This document shows, piece after piece, positions 17,156 to 25,292 of a DNA stretch of 64,000 bases (its first letter is position 1; each line of letters starts with the position of its first letter). The notes under the pieces are model-generated. The model did not search any database. It was given only the letters and a program-made list of their open reading frames with translations, and was not told where the DNA came from. Origin of the DNA: Rhodococcus coprophilus NBRC 100603 (GTDB taxonomy: Bacteria; Actinomycetota; Actinomycetes; Mycobacteriales; Mycobacteriaceae); contig NZ_BDAM01000008.1 of assembly GCF_001895045.1 (NCBI RefSeq), positions 1-64,000 on the forward strand, in the 5' to 3' direction. The position numbers were made by a program, and so were the translations under genes.

Positions 17156-18082
17156 TCACGATGCCTCGGGTCGCACGACCATCACGGGGCAGGCTGCCTC
17201 CCGCAGCAGCGTATTACTCGTCGAACCCATGAGAAGCCCGGCGAAACCGCCGCGCCCACGGCTGCCGACCACCACGAGCTGTGCCTTCTCGCTCCATGCC
17301 TTCAGATGCGCCCGCGGGCCGTCCACGTAGGTCTTACGGTGCACCGTGACGTCCGGGAATCGGTCGCCGAATCCGGCGAGACATTCGGACACGAGCGCCT
17401 GCTCGCTCTCCTCGAACGCCACCGGATCGAACCAGTGCGGCGACGCTTCGACGTCACCCGGCCGCATGTCGGTCCACACGTGCACCGCGACGAGGTCGAC
17501 CCCGCGCCACGACGCCTCTTCGAACGCCGCCTCCACGGCCATTTCGCTCAGCGCGCTGCCGTCGACCCCGACCACGACGGGCCGATCGTCCGGTACCGGG
17601 GGCGCCGCGCCGCGCACGACGACGACCGGGCAGGCCGAGTGGCCGACCACTGCGACGGGTGTCGATCCCACGAGCAATTCGCCGAGCCGGGTGCTGCCGG
17701 TGGCGCCGAGCACGACCATCGCAGACCGGTGCGACAGCTCTACCAGCCACTTCGCGCTCCCTGTGAGGGCAATATCCGTCGTGATGTGCACGTCGGGAGC
17801 CGCGGCACGCGCGGTCTCCGCAGCGGCCGTCAACAACGCGTTGGCGTCTTCCTCGGCCCATTCGAACGCCTCCGAGGGCCGGAAGAAGGGGAGTTCCGAC
17901 GACGGCGTCGGCGTGAGCAGCGAGGCCGGGGAGAAATCGACGGCGTGAACGAGGTGGAGGGTGAGGCCGCGCCCCGCAGCGGTCGTGGCTGCCCAGCGCA
18001 CAGCGCCTTCCGACGGCGGGGAGCCGTCGACCCCCACCGTCACCCGATTGCGATCGTGCGTTGCTGCGCTCGGAGTCGTCAC
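17156..18082 (-). CDS. Tandem-domain universal stress protein
   Basis: 308 aa from GTG. Two UspA domains: the first begins RVTVGVDGSPPSEGA with ATP motif GATGSTRLGELLVGS; the second begins RPVVVGVDGSALSE with GSRGRGGFAGLLMGS. Both keep the full G-x2-G-x9-G-S signature. The frame is open upstream, but the GTG is 33 bases downstream of a well-formed DosR box, which marks the promoter and fixes the start. It is the first gene of the probable usp-F420 oxidoreductase-usp transcript and is divergent from nsrR. Confidence 0.92.
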   Translation of the reverse strand: MTTPSAATHDRNRVTVGVDGSPPSEGAVRWAATTAAGRGLTLHLVHAVDFSPASLLTPTPSSELPFFRPSEAFEWAEEDANALLTAAAETARAAAPDVHITTDIALTGSAKWLVELSHRSAMVVLGATGSTRLGELLVGSTPVAVVGHSACPVVVVRGAAPPVPDDRPVVVGVDGSALSEMAVEAAFEEASWRGVDLVAVHVWTDMRPGDVEASPHWFDPVAFEESEQALVSECLAGFGDRFPDVTVHRKTYVDGPRAHLKAWSEKAQLVVVGSRGRGGFAGLLMGSTSNTLLREAACPVMVVRPEAS

Positions 18083-18114
18083 ACGTCGAGCGTAGACGCA
18101 TTCATATGCAGCCG

Positions 18115-18134
18115 ACGGGGACTTTGGTCCCTCC
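18115..18134. promoter_or_regulatory. Well-conserved DosR box
   Basis: ACGGGGACTTTGGTCCCTCC contains the full palindromic core GGGAC-N4-GTCCC with central T/T, the heart of the DosR consensus TTSGGGACTWWAGTCCCSAA. It lies 33 bases upstream of the universal stress protein start, a position typical for DosR activation, and 93 bases before nsrR on the other strand. Confidence 0.8.
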
Positions 18135-18189
18135 GGTTCGAGAAATTGGTCAGCACAACGGATTCCAACGGCGACTCGCATCACAATTT

Positions 18190-18212
18190 AATTGTCATTT
18201 CGGATACCAATT
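18190..18212. promoter_or_regulatory. Candidate NsrR operator
   Basis: 23-bp 11-1-11 inverted repeat with arms AATTGTCATTT and GGATACCAATT around a central C (7 of 11 positions symmetric), ending 14 bases before the nsrR start. Spacing, the AA...CAT and AT...CAATT ends, and location agree with NsrR sites described at Streptomyces hmp promoters. An overlapping perfect palindrome ACAATT-T-AATTGT lies at 18183-18195. Confidence 0.6.
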
Positions 18213-18226
18213 TATATCGTCCGAGT

Positions 18227-18721
18227 ATGCAACTCACCCGGTTCACCGATCTCGGACTCCGAGTTGTCACCTATCTGGCCTCGGCCCAGACGACGGACCT
18301 GCCGAACACCGCTCTCGTTGCCGAAGAACTCGAGATGTCCTACGCACACACCGCCAAGGTGGTCACCCGGCTCGGGGAACTCGGTGTGGTCAGCGCACGA
18401 CGCGGACGCGGCGGCGGTCTCGCCATCACCGAACTCGGCCGGACAGCCACCATCGGATGGCTCACGCGTCAGCTCGAAGGGGAAGGCGACGTCGTGAACT
18501 GCGAGGGGCCGTCGCCGTGTCCGCTCCGGGGCAACTGTGCTCTCCGCTTTGCACTGCGCGCCGCCCAGGACGCGTTCTACTCTGCGCTCGACACGCTCAC
18601 CGTCGCAGACCTGACCACCCGCAGGAACGTTGCCGCACTCCCACTTCCCGGGCTGCGAACCTCGCCGCCCGACTACCACGAGGAGAAAACATGCCGCTCT
18701 CGCCCGTTTCCAGAGAAGTGA
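18227..18721 (+). CDS. nsrR: NsrR-type Rrf2 repressor with Fe-S cluster ligands
   Basis: 164 aa Rrf2-family regulator. The winged helix covers residues 1-75 (MQLTRFTDLGLRVVTYLA, SYAHTAKVVTRLGELGVVSA, RGRGGGLAI). The cluster ligands appear as C92-x5-C98-x5-C104 in NCEGPSPCPLRGNC, plus Asp8, matching the [4Fe-4S] set of Streptomyces NsrR. NO destroys the cluster and releases repression. Its end overlaps the hmp start by 31 bases, so the sensor and the detoxifying enzyme share one mRNA, with a candidate NsrR operator just upstream. Confidence 0.92.
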   Translation: MQLTRFTDLGLRVVTYLASAQTTDLPNTALVAEELEMSYAHTAKVVTRLGELGVVSARRGRGGGLAITELGRTATIGWLTRQLEGEGDVVNCEGPSPCPLRGNCALRFALRAAQDAFYSALDTLTVADLTTRRNVAALPLPGLRTSPPDYHEEKTCRSRPFPEK

Positions 18722-19914
18722 TCGCCGCGACGCTGCCGGCCGTCGGCGCCGCCATCGGCGATATCACGCCGCTGTTCTACCGGAAGATGTTCGACGCCCA
18801 TCCCGACCTCGAACGCGATCTGTTCAACCGCGGCAACCAGAAGCAGGGTGAGCAGCAGAAGGCACTGGCCGGTTCCATCGCCGCGTTCGCAACGCTGCAA
18901 CTCGATCCGGACCCGGCACGCGTCGAGTCGATTCTCTCCCGTATCGCGCACAAGCACGCATCGCTCGGGATCAAGCCCGACGAGTACTGGATCGTCCACA
19001 AGCACCTGTTCGAAGCCATCGTCGAAGTTCTCGGCGAGGCCGTCACACCCGAGGTCGCTTCTGCGTGGGACGAGTTGTACTGGCTCATGGCGAACACCCT
19101 CATCGCCCTCGAAGCCGACCTCTATGCCGCTGCGGGCGTCGAGACCGGTGACGTCTGGCGGACTGTGCAGGTGATCGGCAGAAGCCATCAGTCGGCTGAC
19201 ACCGTCTCCTTCACGCTGGCATCACAGGACGGCTCTCCTCTGCCGATATTCCGTCCGGGACAATATCTTTCGGTCGGCGTTTACCTTCCCGACGGGGCTC
19301 GCCAGATCCGTCAGTACAGCCTGTCCAACGCGCCGTCACAGGACCACTGGCGCATCACCGTCAAGCGTGTCGCCGCGACGACGGATGTCGACGGAACAGC
19401 GCTCCCCGCCGGTGAGGTCTCGAACTTCCTGTTCGACAATGTCTTCGAGGGCGACGCCCTCGAGGTGACCACGCCGTTCGGCGATCTGGTGCTTCCGGAG
19501 GACGACAATCCGATCTTCCTCGCCTCTGCGGGCATCGGATGCACACCGATGATCGGAATGCTCGATCACCTCGCCGAATCGGGTGACGGACGCCCGATCT
19601 CGGTCCTGCACGCGGACCGGTCTCCCGCCAGCCACGCCCACCGCCGGGAACTCGAAACCCTCGTCGAGCGGATCCCGTCCGCCTCGGTGTACCGCTGGTA
19701 CGAGGATCTCGGTGCGCGGCAGCCGTTGGAGACCATCCGGGTCGGCCGCGCCGATATCTCGGACCTCCCACTCGATCCGACTACGCAGGCATACCTGTGC
19801 GGTCCGTTGCCGTTCATGCTTTCGCTCCGTGAGGCGCTCATCGCGCGGAACGTGCCGGCCGAGAACATCCGCTACGAGGTGTTCGGTCCGGACAGCTGGA
19901 GCCCTGCGTCCTGA
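18691..19914 (+). CDS. hmp: Flavohaemoglobin (nitric oxide dioxygenase)
   Basis: 407 aa. It converts NO and O2 to nitrate using NAD(P)H, FAD and haem. The globin domain (1-140) has the proximal His87 in RIAHKHASLGI and Tyr30 in LFYRKMF. The FAD domain has RQYSLSNAPS (RxYS motif). The NAD domain has ASAGIGCTPMIGML and YLCGPLPFM, and the end is YEVFGPD. Start ATG follows ACGAGGAGAAAAC, a good ribosome site inside the end of nsrR. Translationally linked to nsrR and followed by a strong hairpin. Confidence 0.96.
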   Translation: MPLSPVSREVIAATLPAVGAAIGDITPLFYRKMFDAHPDLERDLFNRGNQKQGEQQKALAGSIAAFATLQLDPDPARVESILSRIAHKHASLGIKPDEYWIVHKHLFEAIVEVLGEAVTPEVASAWDELYWLMANTLIALEADLYAAAGVETGDVWRTVQVIGRSHQSADTVSFTLASQDGSPLPIFRPGQYLSVGVYLPDGARQIRQYSLSNAPSQDHWRITVKRVAATTDVDGTALPAGEVSNFLFDNVFEGDALEVTTPFGDLVLPEDDNPIFLASAGIGCTPMIGMLDHLAESGDGRPISVLHADRSPASHAHRRELETLVERIPSASVYRWYEDLGARQPLETIRVGRADISDLPLDPTTQAYLCGPLPFMLSLREALIARNVPAENIRYEVFGPDSWSPAS

Positions 19915-19919
19915 CAGCT

Positions 19920-19955
19920 CGCCTCACCTGCCGGGAGAACCCGGCGGGTGAGGCG
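19920..19955. terminator. Terminator hairpin after hmp
   Basis: 16-bp stem (CGCCTCACCTGCCGGG with CCCGGCGGGTGAGGCG, one G-T wobble) and an AGAA tetraloop, beginning 6 bases after the hmp stop. It also lies 43 bases beyond the convergent erm stop, so it may serve both. Confidence 0.8.
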
Positions 19956-19997
19956 CGTTCGTGTCGCAGAGGACGACGGGGTCGTCGGAGTATTGCG

Positions 19998-20807
19998 TCA
20001 TCGGCGTGCTACCCGGTTTCGATCGGAAGGCGGGGAGCATCGATCGGCAATCGCGAAGAGTTCGGACCACTGATCGGCCGTGAGATCACGCGGCAACGGC
20101 GTGCCTCGGAGTGTTTGGGCGGCGAGCCACTTCTCAGCCGACGACCTCACCGGCGCCCCGACCGTCCTCGCCAGGATCTGGCGCAGGCCGTGCCCCTTGC
20201 TTACGAAGACGGCGTGCACGAAGGCGCTGTATCGGGGTCGTAGCACGGGGTCGACGAGCGGGACGGGTCTCCGGGTGACGGTCATCAGACCTGCATCGAC
20301 TCCGGGTTGCGGTGTGAATGCCGATGCGGGGATTCGGCTCACCAGGCCGAAGTCGCACCACGGCCACCATTGCGCGGTCATCATCGTGGCCCCGCCGACC
20401 GCCGCGCGGCGGCGTGCAACTTCCCACTGCACCAACAGGACCGACGTCGTCCAGTTCCCAGAGTTCAGGATGCATCGCAACATCGCGGTGGTGTGGTGGA
20501 ACGGCAGGTTTCCCACGACGGTGTGCGGCGTTCGGGGAAGCCGGTAGCGCAGGAAGTCACCGTGCACGATCGTCGTGCTCGGGCCGACGCGGTCGCGGAG
20601 CTTCTGCGCAAGTCGCGGGTCGATCTCGACTGCGGTGATCGGCCGACGCAGCTTCTGCAAAGGCAGCGTCAACGCCCCTGCGCCGGCGCCGATTTCGATT
20701 ATCGGTCCATCCGTTCGAGAAACGAGACCGACGATCGTGTCGACGACATTACGGTCGGTGAGGAAGTTCTGGCCGAGCTCGTGGCGGCCGGCACGGTAGG
20801 TAGGCAT
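19998..20807 (-). CDS. Erm-family 23S rRNA adenine-N6-methyltransferase
   Basis: 269 aa. Erm enzymes methylate A2058 of 23S rRNA, giving macrolide-lincosamide-streptogramin resistance. Seen: LGQNFLTDRNVVDTIVGL (start of KsgA/Erm fold), SAM motif IIEIGAGAGALTLPL, VEIDPRLAQKLRD, and the adenine-binding motif VVGNLPFHHTTAMLRCIL (NLPF) typical of actinobacterial Erm rather than KsgA. The C-terminus is basic. Start is the ATG of MPTYRAGRHELGQ; an in-frame ATG 22 codons upstream would give an extension or leader. The 220-bp upstream region has overlapping hairpins, suggesting regulated expression. Convergent with hmp. Confidence 0.88.
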   Translation of the reverse strand: MPTYRAGRHELGQNFLTDRNVVDTIVGLVSRTDGPIIEIGAGAGALTLPLQKLRRPITAVEIDPRLAQKLRDRVGPSTTIVHGDFLRYRLPRTPHTVVGNLPFHHTTAMLRCILNSGNWTTSVLLVQWEVARRRAAVGGATMMTAQWWPWCDFGLVSRIPASAFTPQPGVDAGLMTVTRRPVPLVDPVLRPRYSAFVHAVFVSKGHGLRQILARTVGAPVRSSAEKWLAAQTLRGTPLPRDLTADQWSELFAIADRCSPPSDRNRVARR

Positions 20808-20903
20808 GGGTATCTCACTCCGGGCATCGGTACGGGCCGCAGCAGCGCAAAGACGCCGCACGGCAATAGACATGCTGAACCGGCTGAGCGTTGTCGAAAT
20901 TCG

Positions 20904-20924
20904 CTCTCCGTCAGGAGAGACGGA
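20904..20924. promoter_or_regulatory. Mutually exclusive hairpins in erm leader
   Basis: Two perfect stems share bases. One is 20904-20919 (CTCTCC-GTCA-GGAGAG); the other is 20907-20924 (TCCGTC-AGGAGA-GACGGA). Only one can form at a time. They lie 97-117 bases upstream of the erm start, in the 220-bp gap before mgtA, and resemble an attenuator-type leader. I see no clear short leader peptide with a ribosome site, other than the in-frame ATG at 20873. Confidence 0.4.
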
Positions 20925-21028
20925 ACCTGATCCTCGCGATGCTCGTATTTCCCACGGGCGCACCGTACGACACGGCCTCACCACGCGTCCAACCGTTTAA
21001 CGCACGACCAGCCGGTCTTCCGCGTCCG

Positions 21029-23713
21029 TCACGTACCCGCCGAGGACCCTCTCCGGAGAACGAGCGGCGGGAGGTGGGCCGCGGTGCTGAAGTGGGCTGC
21101 GCGGCGGTGCAGGCGATGCCTCCGTCCACGTCGCGGGGAAGGCGGAAGACGGTGCAACGGTTCTGCGTAGAACAACCGTTTGGCGAACTCGATCAGAACC
21201 AGATACGCGACGATCAGCACAACGAGCATGAGAAAGAACCCGAGCGGCAGTCTCGTGAACCCTAGGTCGTCGGCGAACGGGGAGAAGGTCACGCCAATAC
21301 CCACGGCGAGGACCACGGCCACGGTCACAATCAGGGTACGGCTCGGCCGGCTGCGGATGAACGGCGTGCGGCGAGTGCGGATCGCGAAGACGATCAGAAT
21401 CTGGGTGGCAAGCGATTCGACGAACCATCCGGTGCGGAACAATTCCGGTCCGGCATGGAACACCCCGAGCATGAGGCCGAAGGTCACGAAGTCGAACAGT
21501 GAACTCAACGGGCCGAAGAAGAGCATGAACCGGCGGATGAACGCGATGTCCCAGTGCGACGGCGCGCGCAGTTCCTCCGGGTCGACCCGGTCGCCCGGGA
21601 GCGCGAGCTGACTCGAGTCGTAGAGCAGGTTGTTGAGCAGGATCTGGCTCGGCAGCATCGGCAGGAAGGTGAGCACGGCCGACGCGGCGGCGGCGCTGAA
21701 CATGTTGCCGAAGTTGCTCGACGTGCTCATCAAGACGTACTTGATCGTGTTGGCGAAGGTCCGCCTGCCTTCGGTGACGCCGTCGGCCAGCACGCCGAGA
21801 TCCTTTTCCAGAAGAACCACATCCGCGGCGTCCTTCGCCACATCCGTGCCCGAATCGACGGAGATTCCGACATCTGCGACATGGAGCGCCAGAGCGTCGT
21901 TGACGCCGTCGCCGAGGAACCCGATCGACCGTCCCTCTCCTCGCAGCGCCCGCACCAGGCGGGCCTTCTGTTCCGGGGAGACCCGAGCGAATACCGTTGC
22001 ACGCCGTGCAACTTCGGTGAATTGTTCGTCGTCCAGCCGTGCGAGTTCGGTGCCGGTGACGCTACCGCCGGAGGTGAGGCCCAGTTCGGTGCAGACCCTC
22101 TCCGCGACCTGAGAGTTGTCGCCGGTCGCGACCTTGACGGTGATGCCGAGTTCCGCAAGCCGGCCCAGCGATTGTCGTGCCGACTCCTTCGGCTCGTCCG
22201 AGAAGACGAGGAAACCCGTCAAGTGGAGGTCGCGCTCGTCGTCGGCTCCGGCCCGGGTCCGGGCAGCATCCAGATCCTTTGCGGCCACCGCGACGACCCG
22301 GCGCCCCCGGTCGAACAGCTGTGCCAGCGTCTCACGTGCTGCTGCACTCGCCTCCACGCAACGCCCCAGCACGGATTCGGGTGCGCCCTTGACCACCAGA
22401 AACTTCGCGTCGTCGCCGGGGGTGGCGACCAGCGCCGACGTCATGCGCCGACTGTGGTCGAACGGTACGCCGTCGACCCGCCGGTACCGCTCGACCTGCC
22501 GCCCGGTCTCTCCCGCCGATTCCCACAGTGCCGTATCCATCGCATTGGTCGCGATCCGCTTTCCGGAACCGCCCACTTCCGTCTCGGTCGCGAGCAGGCC
22601 GTGCAGCACGGTGTGTTCGGCGCTTTCACCGTCGAGAGGCACCGCTTCGACGAATGCGATCCGCCCGGTGGTGAGGGTGCCGGTCTTGTCCGTGATGAGG
22701 ATGTCGACATCGCCGAGGTCTTCGATGCACACGAGTCGTTTGACCAGCACCTTTCGCGCCGCCAGGCGACGGGATCCCGACGCCAGCGCAGTGCTGACCA
22801 CGGCCGGAAGCAACTGGGGCGTGATGCCCACGGCAATCGCGAGCGCGAACAGCAGCGACTCGATGAGCGGACGATCGAGCAGCAGATTGATCACGACGAT
22901 CATCGAGGTCAGCACCAGCGCTACCTGTAGCAACAGCACCGAGAAGCTTCGCAGGCCGCGCTGGAAGTCCGTTTCCGGTTCTCTGTCACCGAGTCCACGA
23001 GCGATCCGCCCGAATTCGGCGTTCGCTCCCGTCGAGACCACCACACCCGTGCCGGTCCCCGCGTGGACGATCGTGCCCATGAATGCGCAACCCGTCAGGT
23101 CCGCGGTGGCCGTCCCCTCCGGGACCACATCGGTGTTCTTTTCCGCCGGTTCCGATTCACCGGTGAGCACGCTCTCGTCGCACTCGAGATCGACCACCTC
23201 GGACAACCGGAGGTCCGCCGGCACGACGTCCCCGAGAACCAGGCGCACCACGTCACCGGGTACGAGTTCGGTGACGTCGACCCGCGTTGCCTCCCCTTCC
23301 CGCAGAACGACGGTGTTGTGCCGCACCTGCGAATGCAGCGCGGCGGTCGCACGCTCGGCTCGATATTCGTTGAAGAACCCGAGGCCTACGCTGGCGACGA
23401 GAATGATGCCGATGACGACGGCGTCGCTCCGGTTGCCGAGAAAGAACGATGCGACCGCGGTGACGGCGAGCAGGAGCAGCAGTGCACTCCGCAACTGTCG
23501 TGCGAGGACCGCCCACGCGCGCACCCGGTAGCTCCGTACGGCGTTCGGTCCGACAGTCTCGAGCCGCTCGGCGGCGGCTGCGGCGCTCAACCCTGACGAC
23601 GAGGATCCGAGGCGGGCCAGCACCTCGTCGACCGGAAGCGCAGCGGCGTCGCAGATCGCCAGGCCTGACGATCCGGCCGTGTGCTGTTCCTGCTGTGCGC
23701 CTTTGCCGATCAT
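21029..23713 (-). CDS. MgtA/MgtB-type Mg2+-importing P-type ATPase
   Basis: 894 aa type IIIB P-ATPase. The phosphorylation site DKTGTLTTG holds Asp342. The actuator loop is LTGESEPAEKN, the ATP hinge is GDGVNDALALHVADVGISVD, and the TM4 motif is ITPQLLPAVV (MgtA has a similar TPEMLP). About ten membrane segments are visible, with the last six after residue 640. The C-terminus carries a long basic tail rich in Arg, His and Pro, unusual for the family. Start is the ATG of MIGKGAQQEQH; the frame is open 62 codons upstream but into Arg-rich sequence with no homology. Likely membrane Mg2+ uptake. Confidence 0.88.
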   Translation of the reverse strand: MIGKGAQQEQHTAGSSGLAICDAAALPVDEVLARLGSSSSGLSAAAAAERLETVGPNAVRSYRVRAWAVLARQLRSALLLLLAVTAVASFFLGNRSDAVVIGIILVASVGLGFFNEYRAERATAALHSQVRHNTVVLREGEATRVDVTELVPGDVVRLVLGDVVPADLRLSEVVDLECDESVLTGESEPAEKNTDVVPEGTATADLTGCAFMGTIVHAGTGTGVVVSTGANAEFGRIARGLGDREPETDFQRGLRSFSVLLLQVALVLTSMIVVINLLLDRPLIESLLFALAIAVGITPQLLPAVVSTALASGSRRLAARKVLVKRLVCIEDLGDVDILITDKTGTLTTGRIAFVEAVPLDGESAEHTVLHGLLATETEVGGSGKRIATNAMDTALWESAGETGRQVERYRRVDGVPFDHSRRMTSALVATPGDDAKFLVVKGAPESVLGRCVEASAAARETLAQLFDRGRRVVAVAAKDLDAARTRAGADDERDLHLTGFLVFSDEPKESARQSLGRLAELGITVKVATGDNSQVAERVCTELGLTSGGSVTGTELARLDDEQFTEVARRATVFARVSPEQKARLVRALRGEGRSIGFLGDGVNDALALHVADVGISVDSGTDVAKDAADVVLLEKDLGVLADGVTEGRRTFANTIKYVLMSTSSNFGNMFSAAAASAVLTFLPMLPSQILLNNLLYDSSQLALPGDRVDPEELRAPSHWDIAFIRRFMLFFGPLSSLFDFVTFGLMLGVFHAGPELFRTGWFVESLATQILIVFAIRTRRTPFIRSRPSRTLIVTVAVVLAVGIGVTFSPFADDLGFTRLPLGFFLMLVVLIVAYLVLIEFAKRLFYAEPLHRLPPSPRRGRRHRLHRRAAHFSTAAHLPPLVLRRGSSAGT

Positions 23714-23969
23714 GTCACCGGACGAACAATTCCCGGGTCTGCCGCCGCCTCGCCCTCGCGGGCACCTCCGGTCGCGATCGCTGTCGTCGTACTGGGTGAG
23801 GTCGGCATGATCTCGCTCGTCTCGAAACCGTAACGTCGAACGCCTTTTCGCCCGTGCCGGCCGTGCGGTCTCGTGGCGGACAGGCGTACCCGTGATCATT
23901 GCAGCGTCGGCGCAGGAATGCGGCCGAATGTTCGTTCTCCGGCCCCGGCGGTCAGGGGATGATGACGCG

Positions 23970-25208
23970 GTGATCGTCGTCGTGGTTGCGCTGATCGTGC
24001 TGGTGCTCGTCGCCGCCGTCGTGCGACCGCACGGATTGCCGGAGGTCGCGGTGGCCGGGCCGGCCGCACTTCTGTTGACGGTGATCGGGGCGCTGACGCC
24101 GGCGCAGGCACTGGATCAGTTGCGCGCCCTCGCTCCGACCGTCGTTTTCCTCGCCGCGATCCTGGTCCTGGCACATGCGACCGACGCTCACGGAGTGTTC
24201 AGGTGGGTGGCCTCGATGCTCCGGCGCAGCGCGCGGGGAAGCCCCGTCCGGTTGCTTGCGTGGGTCTTCGTCGCGTGTGCCGCCACGACCGCGGTGCTGA
24301 GCCTCGATGCGACCGTCGTGCTGCTCACTCCCGCCGTGCTCGCCGCAGCCTCGGCCATGGGCGTCTCACGACGTCCTGCGAGTTATGCCAGCGCGCACCT
24401 GTCCAACTCCGCTTCGACCCTCATGCCGGTCTCCAACCTCACCAACCTCCTCGTCTTTTCCGCCACCGGGATCGGGTTCGCCCACTTCACCGTCTTGATG
24501 GCGTTGCCGTGGGTCGCTGCGATCGGGGTCGAGTTCGCGATCGCGCGGGCGTTCTTCGCAAGCGACCTGCGGCCACCGGCGCAACCGTCCGCCGAGCCGG
24601 CCGCGGTGCGCGCGGTGCCTGCGCCCCGCGCGGCGCTGGCGGTACTCGCGCTCACGCTGGCCGGATTCGCCCTGTCCGAGTTCGTCGGTGTCGGCCCGGT
24701 CTGGGTGGCGGTGGCCGGCGCAGTCGCACTGGCGGTTCCGGCACTGCGCGCCGGACGCACCCGTCCCCGGTCTCTGCTGGCCGCCTCGGCCCCCTTCTTC
24801 CTGCTGTTCGTGCTCGCCCTCGGGGTGGTCGTGGCACCGCTCGCGACGGGTATCGTCGGCGACAGGCTGGCCGACGTCCTGCCGACGGGCGAGTCCTTGC
24901 CTGCGCTCCTGACGATGGCCGCGATCGCGGCGGTCGCGGCGAACCTCGTGAACAATCTGCCCGCGACCTTGCTGCTGCTTGCCGCACTGGGCCCGTCCCC
25001 GTCCACAGGGCTGTTGCTGGCGATGCTGATCGGGGTCAACCTGGGACCGAACCTGACCTACACAGGATCGCTGGCGACGATGCTCTGGCGGCGGGTCGTC
25101 ACCCGTGTCGGCGAACCCCCGCACCTGGGCACCTTCACCCGGCTGGGCCTGATGACGGTACCGACGACGCTGGCCTGCGCGGTGTTCGCCCTGTGGCTGG
25201 TGCTGTGA
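23970..25208 (+). CDS. ArsB/SLC13-type membrane permease
   Basis: 412 aa integral membrane protein with about eleven hydrophobic segments. The ion-transporter superfamily duplication is seen in ATTAVLSLDATVVLLTPAVL and AANLVNNLPATLLLLAALG, with NLGPNLTYTGSLATMLW near the end, all typical of ArsB/YdfJ-like anion permeases. Whether it moves arsenite, a dicarboxylate or another anion is open; no arsenic genes are nearby. I start at the GTG preceded by AGGGGA because it places the first membrane helix at the N-terminus as in relatives; an ATG at 23928 would add 14 residues. Divergent from mgtA (256-base gap from one start to the other, no clear motif seen). Confidence 0.8.
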   Translation: MIVVVVALIVLVLVAAVVRPHGLPEVAVAGPAALLLTVIGALTPAQALDQLRALAPTVVFLAAILVLAHATDAHGVFRWVASMLRRSARGSPVRLLAWVFVACAATTAVLSLDATVVLLTPAVLAAASAMGVSRRPASYASAHLSNSASTLMPVSNLTNLLVFSATGIGFAHFTVLMALPWVAAIGVEFAIARAFFASDLRPPAQPSAEPAAVRAVPAPRAALAVLALTLAGFALSEFVGVGPVWVAVAGAVALAVPALRAGRTRPRSLLAASAPFFLLFVLALGVVVAPLATGIVGDRLADVLPTGESLPALLTMAAIAAVAANLVNNLPATLLLLAALGPSPSTGLLLAMLIGVNLGPNLTYTGSLATMLWRRVVTRVGEPPHLGTFTRLGLMTVPTTLACAVFALWLVL

Positions 25209-25292
25209 CCGCGCGACGCGGACCCGCGCTCCCCACAGGTCGACCCGCCGATCACCGCGTCCAGGCCACCGGGTTATTCCATACTGGGCGTC

